Positions 33,871 through 45,156 of a DNA stretch of 64,000 bases are shown here, piece after piece. Origin of the DNA: Omphiscola glabra (Eukaryota; Mollusca; Gastropoda; Lymnaeidae). The notes under the pieces are model-generated. The model had not been told where the DNA came from, made no database searches, and saw only the letters and a list, made by a program, of their open reading frames with translations. Position numbers and translations under genes: made by a program. Where the stretch lies: positions 16,264,863 through 16,328,862 of the forward strand of contig OZ024797.1 in the NCBI GenBank assembly GCA_964017045.1, written 5' to 3'. Position 1 is the first letter of the stretch. Each line of letters opens with the position of its first letter.

Positions 33871-35819
33871 TATATATATATTATAATTTACATATATATA
33901 GGCTATATATATATTTAATTAAAGAGGTTAGGTGATACGGACACAATAAATGTTAATAATCAAGAAGGAATCTGTGATGGCCCGTGGAGTGAAATGTGAA
34001 AATGAATGGAGCGATAAGTGGCATGGTTTGACAAGACAAGAAAGATAAATAAAAAATTAAACATGATGATAGCTTTCCACCCACAGACTTTTCAGGGTCC
34101 TCATTGATTTGACGTTTTTTCTCTGTAGGGAAAAGAACGAAACTTTTTATCATTGACACTGTCCAGAGTCTTTCCAGCCACTTTATTTGCATACCGGTAT
34201 TATCAACAAATATGTATGTTCACACCAGGTTTTGGGGGGGTGGGGTGCGTCACTGGGCTAACCAAACAGCGGTGAAAACACGTGTATTATTTTTGTACTG
34301 TGGCATCATAATGTTTAAATAATTGATTTGGGGTGGGGGGCTCATTGCATGTATGCATACGTGGGGAAATGTCTAAAATGTACGCATGCAACAAAAAGGG
34401 GGGGGAGGGCGAAAATTTGATTTGTAAATTTTTCAAAATTATTTAGTAGCCTACGTACTATTTGGCACATGTGACATATTCCATTAAATAATTACTTAAT
34501 ACCTATAGAGTAATTGTATGTGTTCTGTGGCCTTTGGGCCTTAAATTATAATTAATCTAAGCTCCTGACCTTAATATGATTTTCGTTTTCGTTCTTGACA
34601 TTGTTAATATGTTGACTTATTTTAACAAGAAGAAATCCACCGCAAACAAAAAGGGGGGGGGGGGGTGACACCATGAGTTTACCGCACCGGGTGACATCAA
34701 CCCTAGCAATGCCACTGTTTATGACAACTAACAAATTACTTGACTTAGCACATAATTACAGGCTATATATGGGTTCATTCTGCTGTTTCAGTTTTAAATG
34801 TTTGGTTGTTCCAACAAGTCGTAAAATAAGCACGCCTTACCAAAAATGGCCACACGTGGCAAAAAGTTTAATCTAAATTGACTTTTCCCATCTTTATTCT
34901 CTGGTAGGCCTATATGAATATGAGAAAACGAGCTAAAATAAGAATAACACAGCACTATGTATAATTTTATTCCAAAAATCCCTTTCTTTTTAAATCCTTT
35001 ATATCAACTTCACTTTTGTTCGTGTGTTTATTTCTGGCTGGGTGTGTGGCAAAACTTTAGAAGGCTAATTGATCCAGTTCCTGTCAACCTATCGCACTAA
35101 AGCTTGGCGTATTGTCTCGTTGCCGAAGACAACACATTCTATCAAAATTTTAGCCCCATAAATTCCCGATAACCGCGCTAAATCAAATGGGATTAATTTT
35201 TTTTTAAATATTGCAAATGCGTTTGGTGCTTAGGACTTAGGGCCTAATCTAATTTTTTTTTTGTTGTTTAAATAGTTGGTGAAATAAGCCTACGGTGTAA
35301 AAGCGGGTGATACATAAGAATATTAATATAAAAAATGCACAATGAGGATTTATACAAAAGAAAGTTGTAGGGGTTGTTTAATTAAAACTTGTCTCTCGTT
35401 TAGGCCTACTTCGTTAAATGTTGTTTTTGTTTTTTAGCCCTCCTGTCGAAATCTTCGTGACGCAGACGATAATTGTTAACGATGTCCATATTATTAATTA
35501 GTGAATAATCATGAAAAAGGGCAAACATTGCTAAAAAGGTATTCACGTTCAATGATTAGCAAAGAGCGTGAAGCGTATTCAGGTCTCTCTCCCTCTCTCT
35601 CCCTCTCTCTCTATCTCTTGGGGGAGAGATGGGGAGGAAGAGGGGGGAGAGAGACCGGGATCTTTAGCTTCCGTCGAGTTGCACTCACGACCTACTAGTC
35701 TCTCGCACCACGTAGAGGTTGATCCCTTGCGAGAGAACACGGACAACAACGAACAAACATAAACTGGAATCTCTGCAAGCTGCTCACCACCCTTGCATTT
35801 CACAGTCAAATGCAGGCAT
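33871..35819. other. Intergenic DNA with G-runs and CT repeats
   Basis: Contains G-runs (34226-34250, 34334-34348, 34398-34408, 34654-34668) and a polypyrimidine CTCTCCCT repeat at about 35583-35618. No exon recognised; open frames here are low complexity. Confidence 0.5.
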
Positions 35820-35897
35820 GGGGGGGGGGGGAATGGGTCCGCGTTGTTGGGGGATTGGGGGGGGGGCGTAGTCGGGGGATTGGGGGGGGGGGGGGGA
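35820..35897 (+). repeat. Cluster of long G-runs
   Basis: Four or more G-runs of 7 to 16 bases are separated by short spacers containing gggggattgggg. The arrangement can form G-quadruplexes. Proline-rich ORFs on the opposite strand are by-products. Confidence 0.85.
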
Positions 35898-36213
35898 CAA
35901 CATCCAGTACTGTTCAGACTTATATAAACTTGCGCGGACGCACAAGAAAACATCTGGTATTTTAAAGAAACGGAAATTTAAACAAAACAAAAACGTGTTG
36001 CGCACCATATTTCAAATGCAACGCACATTTAAGAATCCCAGTTTTTGCTATACCCCTTCCCTCCATGATGCATAAAGCAGCCGAACAATTTTTTTCCCTT
36101 GTTACTGAAATAATTTGGGTGCAATTCAGATATTCGTGGATACTGAACTTTTTAAAAAATCGCCCACAATAGGGCCTATATCAAGGTGAATGACCAAATC
36201 TCATTACCTAGAG

Positions 36214-36438
36214 CATGCCTGCACAACATACAGCCCGCGAGCCGCATTTGGCCCGCCAGCACCCACTTTGCGGCCCGCAAAGTTACGAAATATTCTGTAT
36301 TCTTATTATTTGCTTAATAGCTTCCCCCTGTCCTAATTACTTTTGGCTCGCCTCAGACCTGTCCTATTTTCTTTTGGCCCGCACAAATTTTTCACAAAGT
36401 ATTACGGCCCGCCTTACATTTTGAGTTGTGCAGGCTTG
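36214..36438. mobile_element. hAT-type MITE (CpG/cggcccgc family)
   Basis: A 225-bp element with inverted ends catgcctgcacaac and gttgtgcaggcttg and an exact 8-bp target duplication, acctagag, at 36206-36213 and 36439-36446. The interior is built from repeated ggcccgc words. Confidence 0.92.
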
Positions 36439-36484
36439 ACCTAGAGAAATAAGTACCGGGGCGCCACAAGCTTGCGTTCTCTCC

Positions 36485-37235
36485 CCTTTCCTACATACAC
36501 TACAAGTCAATGATATCCAGAGCCCAAGCAACACTGTTCCAATAATAAAATTAGCTGATGATACCACCATCGTTGGCTTAATATCTGAAGGGGATAGCTT
36601 ATTATACCGCAACTTAGCTGCAAGCTTTATCAGTCGGTGCGATGAACATTTTCTTCAGTTGAAAGTCTCAAAAAGGAAAGAAATGGTTTCTGATTTCTAG
36701 AGGAGGAATCACCCAAAGATCTCAAAGTAAAAAATAAATAAATCACAGTATAGAGCAAGTAGAGACATATAAGTAGCTTGGTGTCACCATTAATTAGTTA
36801 ACATGGCATGAACACGGCCAGATTCTTTAACAATTGTACAATTTCGGAGTAAACAAACAAGTTATTAACTTATTCTACAGTGCACCAATTGGAAGCGCCT
36901 TCTGAACTTAAGTATTACCTGCTGGTGTGGGTATTCATCTTTTGACCTCCAACCCCAATGAAATAGACGAATCAAGAAAGCTAGCAGTATCACACAAACT
37001 AAAAAAAAACCAACATCCTTCGCTTGAAGAACTATTTAAAGAAAAATACAGTTGTAAAACCTGAAGAAAAAAATGATTATAGTCCTACACCCCACCTTCT
37101 TCATCACAGAGACCTAAGATAAGCTCGATGGGGGCGAATTCTTTCTCTTAAAGTTCCCCAGTCTGTAAGAATTTACAACGTCCTGGCCCCCTATTGTTTC
37201 CAAATCTAAATGACCACTAATTAAGTCATTATTGT
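36485..37235 (+). mobile_element. Rex/CR1-like LINE reverse transcriptase fragment
   Basis: The plus strand, with frameshifts, encodes IKLADDTTIVGLISEGDS (the catalytic F/YADD region with L for the first residue), then a KVSKRKE-like segment, a YLGVTI-like segment and the C-terminal text LEELFKEKYS. Strongly decayed. Confidence 0.75.
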
Positions 37236-37321
37236 CAAAAAGAGAGTTCATGGTGGTTGATTTCTACGCTAGTGAAATACTTAAGATTTCCTGTGTTTAA
37301 ATTGTTATAATTCTAAAATTT

Positions 37322-37560
37322 CTTCTTCTTCTATGCTTTCAGGGCCCACGATCAATGCATTGATCATTATGGCTCCTAAGGTTCAGAGTGGTCGCGATGT
37401 TAATGTGCGTGGTTTTTTAAGAGGATTATTCATTGGTTGCAAGACAGGAGGCAAGAGCCGCAAATGTGTCAGGCGTAGTCGCCGCAACTGTTGTTTTTGG
37501 AAGATTATTCCATTCCTTTATTGTCTTTGGAAGGAATGAGGAGCTCCTGTACTGAGTTCT
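37322..37560 (-). mobile_element. LINE 3' end fragment with GAA-repeat tail
   Basis: The minus strand encodes WNNLPKTTVAATTPDTFAA and a degraded end, finishing in a gaagaagaagaa tail at about 37322-37332. It abuts the plus-strand LINE fragment in opposite orientation. Confidence 0.65.
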
Positions 37561-38421
37561 TTTTTTTAAAAGTCGAAACTGTTTGTCGTGACTTCTTCGC
37601 TGTCTAGGGGCGTGGTTAAAATAATAATATGAATTTATTTATGTGCTAAAAATAAATAAGTACATTGTAAAAAACGATTTTAAAATCCATCTATTTTGAT
37701 AAATAAAAGGATCTTATAGTAGCTTATAGGAACATAAAGAATAATCTCCATGAATTATACTATTCTCACTAAAATTAGAGGAGGGTTGGGAAAGGGGGGG
37801 GGGGGGCTTAAAAAGCTGCTAAAGTTAAGCCTAGTTTAAAAAAAAATATGTTAGTGATTGCATTTCTATTTTTATTTAATTCCCCAATTATTAAATAACT
37901 AGGCTACTGTATAATGTGTTTAATGCTTATATTATTAGAACAAATTAGCGTTCGAATAAACTTCCGTTCAAACAAAATCTCCCAATTCCTAGCTTGCATC
38001 TCTATGCTTATCAACAATTACAAAAATTAATTATAAAATAATCAAACCAAATTTCCATTCGACCTAATTTACGTTCGACACAATTCAAATTTTCGTTATA
38101 CCAAATTTCCGTCGATCAATTTCCCTCTGACCAAATTTCTTTCAGACAAATATCCGGTGTATTATATTGTATTATTTACTGTTTTTGTGAATTCGTTAAT
38201 CCATTTAATTATGTCAACATTTTCTAACACTCCCCCCCCCCCCCCAACCGCCAAAAAAAAAAAAGAATTATAATATAAATAAATGTATAAATACATTTTA
38301 TTTTGTGCTAGATGTTACAGATTTTGCAAATCCGTTCAAGCAGCTATGTTATTATTGTTACTCACTTTACTTTCCCCCTAATTATCAAAATATCGTATTT
38401 CTACTCTATCAATATCATTTA
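37561..38421. other. AT-rich spacer, no gene seen
   Basis: Contains a G-run at 37793-37807 and a C-run at 38231-38245. Nothing else recognised. Confidence 0.4.
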
Positions 38422-38429
38422 TCTTGACC

Positions 38430-39415
38430 CAGGGCCGGATTAACCTCTAGGCAAACAAGGCACGTGCCTTGGGCACCAAGCGTTTGGGGGCACCACAAGT
38501 CCTCAAGAAAAATTTTTTTTGGAACAAATGGAAGTCCAGAAACAACTGAAAATTGAACAAGTGCTATGAAAATGAAGAAATACATTATAATAAAAATTCA
38601 CATTCAAGTTTGGTACAAGCTGCAAAAATAATACCACCAGGTGTAGAATGATGTAGCAGTTCGATTTTCTTGTTTGGTCGATGTATCACTATCACAAACA
38701 TCTCAGTGTTGTGAAGAACTAATAAATGCTTATCCTAAAGATCTGAACAATAATTTATGTACTGAACTACAACAGTTTCATTCATATATTCGCCACAAGT
38801 TTCCTGCATCAAAATCGGAAAACAACACGTTCAATCATGGAGAATTATACAAAGTAATAGTTAGAGACAACATCGACTGTGCCTTTCCAAATGTTGAAAT
38901 CGCCTTGCGCATATTTTTAAAACTAATGGTTACTAACTGTTCAACTGAGCGCTCTTTTTCTCAGTTGAAACGTACAAAAAATCCAAATAGATCAACAATG
39001 AAACAAGAAAGGCTCGATTCCTTATCTCTGCTTATGATCGAGGCAACTGTGTTGCGCAAAATTAACTTTGACGATATACTCAAAAACTTCGCTAGATGTA
39101 AATCTAGGAAAAAAATCTTTAAAATGTAAATGACAAAATCTTTTTGATTTTTTCATCTAATAAAAAATAAAGTATTTTTGTCTATCATTATTTCAAAATT
39201 TATTAACTATTAATTTTAATACAGAAATACTTTATTGTAGATTTTATATAGTGATAGTAATACAAACTACAAACATATTTGTTAACAACTGTTTTCTTTG
39301 AATAATATTGAACATACCAGCGGTCACGGTCAGTGAAAGATCAGGGGCCCCGGGCAGAAGGGGGCACCCATGTGGGTTTGTGCCTTGGGCACTAAAATGG
39401 CTTAATCTGGCCCTG
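38430..39415 (+). mobile_element. hAT transposon deletion derivative
   Basis: A 986-bp element. Ends cagggccggattaa and ttaatctggccctg are inverted repeats, followed inward by partly matching sequence (ggcacgtgccttgggcacc against ttgtgccttgggcac). The flanks tcttgacc and ttttgact agree at 6 of 8 bases, consistent with an aged 8-bp duplication. It encodes only the C-terminal hAT dimerisation part. Confidence 0.92.
38674..39129 (+). pseudogene. hAT transposase C-terminal fragment
   Basis: An open frame of 151 codons, with the first codon taken from a TTG. It includes LRIFLKLMVTNCSTERSFS and LKRTKNPNRSTM, typical of the hAT dimerisation domain (the CSTERSFS box), as in ZMYM6-like proteins. The N-terminal zinc finger and catalytic core are absent, so it cannot act alone. 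It lies within the inverted repeats of the 38430-39415 element. Confidence 0.88.
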
Positions 39416-39423
39416 TTTTGACT

Positions 39424-40548
39424 GCACATGACACTTGAACCCATAGACATAGAGATATAATTCCATACCTGCAACATGATCGCAAACATACCGCCCTAGT
39501 CATTTGCGACAAACAGAATCTACAGTTGAAGAGGGGCCAACTTTTAACTTCTCTCGCCCTAACAAAGTGTGCTAACATTCTGACCAGCCATCTGCAGTGG
39601 ACAGACAGACACACATTAAATAAATCGCAAATTGTGAAAAGCCTAAAAATTATATGACTATTTAGCGATCATGCGATTTTTTGTATGAAGCCTTGTCACA
39701 ACTTTCAAATTACTATTTGATCAAATTCCCATTTTTGTCCAAGAAAAGAATCCACGCACAAAATAGTGCGTTCATACAAAATTTGACGCGAAATTTAAGC
39801 TGATTTGATCGTGTGAACCAACGCTAACACTCATTTACACTTAAATTTAAAAAAAATGTAATAACCTGTCAATTTTTAAGATTAAAATTTTAATAGAGAA
39901 AAATGATTGTTGACGTCAAGTAATCTGCCCCCCCCCCCAGTCAACAACTGTGAAACATTTTCAAACATCCCTCCCCCCCTTATTTTGTTGACATAATTAA
40001 TGGACGCCCCCAAAGTTTAATAAAGTTAAGTAAAGGTCAAAAGGATGGCCATATAAATATAAATGAGGACGATATTTTAATCAATTAATTTGAATGGCTT
40101 TGGATACATAATAAAAATATTGACTTAAATAAGAAAAAAAAGTCAAATAAAAAAGTAAGAGATTGGTAGCACACAACTTTAGGTGTATTGTTTTTTTGTG
40201 AGATGTAGCCAATGTAGCTTTATTATTATTATCCGTTCAGCCACGCCCACATTCCAAAATAGAATGTGCGTAAGCAACTCAATAAACATTTTTAAAAAAA
40301 ACTGTTAAGGGCCTTTTTTTAAAAACTTTTTATCAGAAAAGTTGTCGATTTCATGTAAAATTAATTTAACAACTGTGTTGATTAAAAAATATTATACTTT
40401 TTTTCTTTGTTTATAAACATTATGCGAAACCACGTGAACAGCACACATGTCGAGGTTTGCGTGTTGAAACGACGGGACGTGAATTTATACTGGAAAACAA
40501 TACACTTCTGATGAAAATTAAATTTTAAACAGTTTTAAACATTCTAAA
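39424..40548. promoter_or_regulatory. MAX 5' flank and promoter region
   Basis: AT-rich with C-runs at 39929-39938 and 39971-39978. A canonical E-box, CACGTG, lies at 40431-40436, about 113 bp before the MAX ATG. No TATA box is convincing. Confidence 0.4.
40431..40436. promoter_or_regulatory. CACGTG E-box upstream of MAX
   Basis: The palindromic site preferred by MYC-MAX dimers, in the presumed proximal promoter or 5' UTR of MAX itself. A functional role is inference. Confidence 0.45.
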
Positions 40549-43500
40549 ATGAGTATGAGTGACGAAGATAGAGAGATTGACATTGAGAGTGATGCTGTAA
40601 GTACGGTTTATAGATTAAAAATGAAAAAAAAAATGGTTTTGGAAAATGGCACCTGACCTACTTCCCGCGATTGGAAGATGAGGTAGCCTTGTAACTTGTA
40701 CTGTGGAGCCTGTCATTGTCATTTCCATCTTGTGTTAGATTTTAAGAAAACTTGCATATCGTATTTTTCAAATTATTTTTATATTTAAGAATGTAACTAT
40801 TTGAAATGTATTATAGGTCTATATATTCTAATACTAAGTAGGCCTGATACATTTTAATTTCATTATTATTATTTGACTATAGTTATAGTTATAATATATC
40901 AATATTGACTAGTCCTACTAGTCTAGTGCCCCAGGCCCAGTGTTTTGTTTACCTTCACTAGATATTCATAATAATATAGGGTACCATAATATAATTTACA
41001 TTAAGGCATAGGCCTACGCCTACTCCTTCATAAGCTGACTTATTGGGGAAATATTTCAGGGTAATAACTTTGAATAAGTGAAAGTGGAGTGGTCAGTATA
41101 CGCCTACTCCTTCATAAGCTGACTTATTGGGGAAATATTTCGGGGTAATAACTTTGAATAAGTGAAAGTGGAGTGGTCAGAGTATATAAGATTTGTATAA
41201 TTTTGTCCTGGTGATTCAATAAAAAATCTATTGAAAAATTGAAGAAAAATCTAATTAAATTAATGGAAGTCAACATAAATTTTAATTGTCAAAAAGTGGT
41301 GTGCAAAATTGAGTCTCTCATTTTGTCCCAATTTTCAGATAAAGTACCTGTAAAATTAGACAATCCGGGGCAGATTCAGATGCCATATTTTTGTGCATCG
41401 CTTTTGTTTACATGGCCACCATCTTTGTTGAGAATGTAACTTAACAAGATAGCAAACATGAACAATGTAGAAAAAAATGATGCTTAACAGAAAATTTTAT
41501 CATTAAACTAACCTAGCCCGATTTGTAAAATTTATCAATAAATCTACTCTGATAGTACTCTGAACCCAGGGCCCCTGGCAGGGGGGAGGGGATGTAAAGG
41601 ATCTTGTGGACGTCCGCAACATAGCAATTTGCTTTAGGGCCTACTGCGTTTATTCCAATTTTTAAATTGCATTTTTGTGAAATATAATCTTAAACCCCCA
41701 AGAAGTTTGTAAAAATGTCATTAGGCTTAGGGAGACCACTCTAAATATTTGGCTGCTATTTAGCAACAAATATTAATGCGAGTTTTGGCTTGAATTTTTT
41801 TCTTCTAATTCTCAGGTCTGGTTGACTAATTGAATGATTTATATTATCATACTTAAGTAGAAGTTTATATCAAGTGACTTGGCTTTATAACCTTTAAATG
41901 CTTTCTGGATTTTTGCACTGTATAATCCTGTATGTGGACATCTGCATTTTGTTAGGCATCATGCCGATGTGGGTAATGTTGGAAAAGATGCATATTTTCT
42001 GACATTTTTTATGGACAGCCCTTATAGGGTTTAATAACTCAAATTTGTTAAGTGAGTGCTTTTGGGCTTGTTGGACATAAACTATCCATGAAAAATTTGA
42101 CAGAACGTGCATAAATAATAAAGATCGATTAAATAATTAATTAATAGTAACAAAATATAATTTAGTCATAAAGTTTTTCTTCATGAATTAGGCATGAGAA
42201 AGGGTCATTTTCAAAATCATTCATAAATTTTTGTATAGGGGCCTGTCCTAATTATTTCCCCCATCTAGTACAAACTGCAAATAATTATTTTAATAATAGT
42301 TTGGTCTATATTTTGCATAAGCAAAAATTGGAAGCTAAGCTATGTCAATCATGATTAGGTTAAAGCAAGGGTTATGTTCAAATTTTTATGAAGTTCTGTA
42401 GGGTTGTATTTTTAATAATAGTATTTATAAATTAATTAAATAAGACTGTTTATACAAAATTACTTTTACAGGATGATGAAGAAAGCCCACAGACATTTAG
42501 CTCAGTATGTACTTATGATATTATTCAAAACTAATGTAAATGAATGCTAACTAGTATTGTGATATTAATAAACTGAAGAAAAAAATAAACCAGTATTTAG
42601 AAAATGCAAATATCTAAAGATGAAAAGTTATGCATGAAAGAAAAGTCTCATGCTCTTGACTATTCACATGATTGATGATAGTATAGTATTTCCTTTTATA
42701 TGCATTATATTTGATAGAATAATGTTTTAATGGTGTAATTTTTTTCCCAGGATGACAAAAGAGCCCACCACAATGCATTAGAACGTAAACGTAGAGATCA
42801 TATTAAAGACAGCTTCCATAGCCTTCGTGACTGTGTTCCCCAAGATGATAATAAGGTTGTTATCACAGAACGGGAGTGTCAAAAGGTGGCTACAGGGTTT
42901 ATTACAAAAAGGCAGTGTGTTCTATTTTTTTGAAGGTTATTGGCTGGTTGCCAGGGCAATGGGTCTCATCTGTTCTCAAAATACACTGACTTTAATTCTT
43001 TATAAGTGTGTTTTTCATGAGAAATAAAATATATTATGTTTTCAAATTTTTTTTATTTCCATAAACCATCTTTATAATAATAAAAAATCTATTTCTACAT
43101 GGATAGATTATCACTTTGCAATGAAAATTTTGTCAAATTTGATATGCAAATAAAAAACTGACCCATTTTAGTGACACACATTGTAACTTGAGCCCTTTTG
43201 GTATTGGGCAACTCCCTCTTGATCCTTATCAGTTCCACTGATATATAAGTTGTTATCATGTAAATAACTATTTTGATTATATTGTAAGAAATCTCTGAAT
43301 GGAAAAATATATCATTTTATTTCTCATTTAAATTACTTTAATAGCCTTTTGCTTGAACAGATTTGACCTATATTATCATGCCTATAGCTTAAATAGTTAT
43401 TTTAAAAAAATGTTAAGTCCATTTACAAATATTTAATTCAAATTAGTCCTTTTCTTTCAATGACATTCTATACAAGCTCACCTCAAAAATGATTTAGTCT

Positions 43501-45156
43501 TAAATTGAATGAACACGTAAGACAAAATTCAATGGTAGCAAAGTCTGCATCACAACCAAGATTTGTCTGGGCTTTGTCCTGACTTCTTGACAATTAGCTG
43601 GGTGTTATTTTTTTATATATGTAACATAAAAGCTTCAAATGATTGACACACATGAAATGGAAGAGGGTGTAATTGGCATCAGACTAGAAATAGAAACTGA
43701 AAATTATTACACATTTTTATCAAAACAAATAATCGTGCATATATTTGTAGCAATACTTATTACCATACATGAATAATTTGTAAAGATGATGGTGGGTGAA
43801 GAGAAAATCAGTCAACCTTAAACTTGAACATTTCGGTTAAAGGCTTAGAATGAACAAGGCAGGTAGAAATAGAAATTGAGAGCGAGTAAAGCATATCAGT
43901 TATAGAGCTGATCATTTAGACCTATGCTGGGGACCAACCAAAATCTGGACTCTAGAATTTTAGTTGAATCAAATAAAAGAAAGGCTGACTTGAACAAGGA
44001 GACTTTGTATGTATGTAAAATTTTGCTGTTGGTTTTGATGATGCATTGCTTTGTATATATTAAATAAAACATTGCTCACCATTTAAAAGTAAAATGTCGA
44101 TGATAATTATTATTTGTAAGGGGGACTCTCAAATTAAAGTAGTTGAAAAAGATATATTGAAAATAAGGATAAATGTGAATTTTAATTTTTTTAATCTTGT
44201 GAACGTCAGAATACATCTATAGCTACATTTACATACCCTTTTTAATAATAATATAAAATCCACTTCATATCATCTTTTTTGATATCACATTTACAGTTTA
44301 ATAAGTATTTTTTTTTAACTTTTTTTTTTTTTTTGCAGACAAACTCCTCTAGCAAGGTAGGACTTTTTTTTCTAAAAAAAAAAAGTTAAATTTTTAATAC
44401 CCATTCAGACATTTTATTTAATGTTAAATTATTTCCAATCGCTATTTGTTTAATTTCTCAATCACCTAATATGGGACTATGATCTTTAAATTTGAACAAT
44501 TAAATCCATTTTTGGAATTGAAAATTAAGTACACATTTTAAAAGTTAACCAAAATAAACAAAATATATTATTGTTCTGAATTTTTTGTGTGTGCCTTTGG
44601 GATGCTGTTTGGGAGCCAGGGAGAAAGTAGGAATGCATTTTAAAAAATGATTGTTTGGGATGGGCAATATTTAAAGCTTTTTAAAATAAGCAGTTTTTAC
44701 TGTTTTAATTGTAAACTAAATTGGAATGTGTTATTCTTCTTAGACGTCCCGTGCACAAATTCTGAGACAGGCTGCTGAATATATTATTCGAATGAGAGAT
44801 AAAACACTGCAGAATGACAAACATATAAGCATCCTTAAGCATCAAAATGAAGATTTGCAGGCCCAAAGTAAGTTGCACTCAGTTTAAAATATTTTAATAT
44901 AGTGATTTATGAAAGTACTTTAGCAGACTAAAATTTAAACTGTTATTGGCTAATGTTTAAGTAGATATTTCAATTTAATGATTTTTTAATTTCAGTCAAA
45001 GCTCTCCAGAAATCTCAAGCTGGTGGAAAGACAGTGCTCAGCTCGAGTTTTATGGATGATGAGAGAGGAGATGATGATTATGAGAGTTTTGAAGAACAGA
45101 CTGTTATTACATCCCCTCCTTCCAAACGCAAAAAGGTCAAAACTGCAAATAGCTGA
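40549..45156 (+). CDS. MAX: MAX, bHLH-leucine zipper transcription factor
   Basis: MAX dimerises with MYC, MXD and related proteins and binds CACGTG in the nucleus. Exons: 40549-40596, 42472-42504, 42751-42855, 44339-44356, 44744-44867, 44996-45156, all GT-AG with matching phase, giving 162 residues (human 160). The N-terminus is acidic ([14 protein letters not shown]). The DNA-contacting basic region and helix 1 ([20 protein letters not shown]) are nearly invariant in the family. Helix 2 begins [13 protein letters not shown]. The zipper has leucines in [20 protein letters not shown]. The C-terminus is acidic and ends with a basic cluster ([10 protein letters not shown]). The 33-bp second exon encodes [11 protein letters not shown], placed like the optional vertebrate insert. 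The 18-bp fourth exon (TNSSSK) lies in the loop; both are phase-neutral and could be skipped. Confidence 0.97.
41017..41184. repeat. 84-bp tandem duplication in MAX intron 1
   Basis: The segment starting cgcctactccttcataagct occurs at 41017 and again at 41101, almost identical (ttcaggg against ttcgggg). Confidence 0.93.
44339..44356 (+). other. 18-nt MAX microexon
   Basis: Preceded by a long T-rich tract and ttttgcag, followed by gtagga. It encodes TNSSSK in phase 0. Without it the loop length matches other MAX proteins within one residue; with it the loop grows by six. Confidence 0.7.

Noticed and set aside
35579..36008. Proline-rich ORFs on the minus strand
   Set aside because: Produced by G-runs read as CCN codons; no conserved segment.
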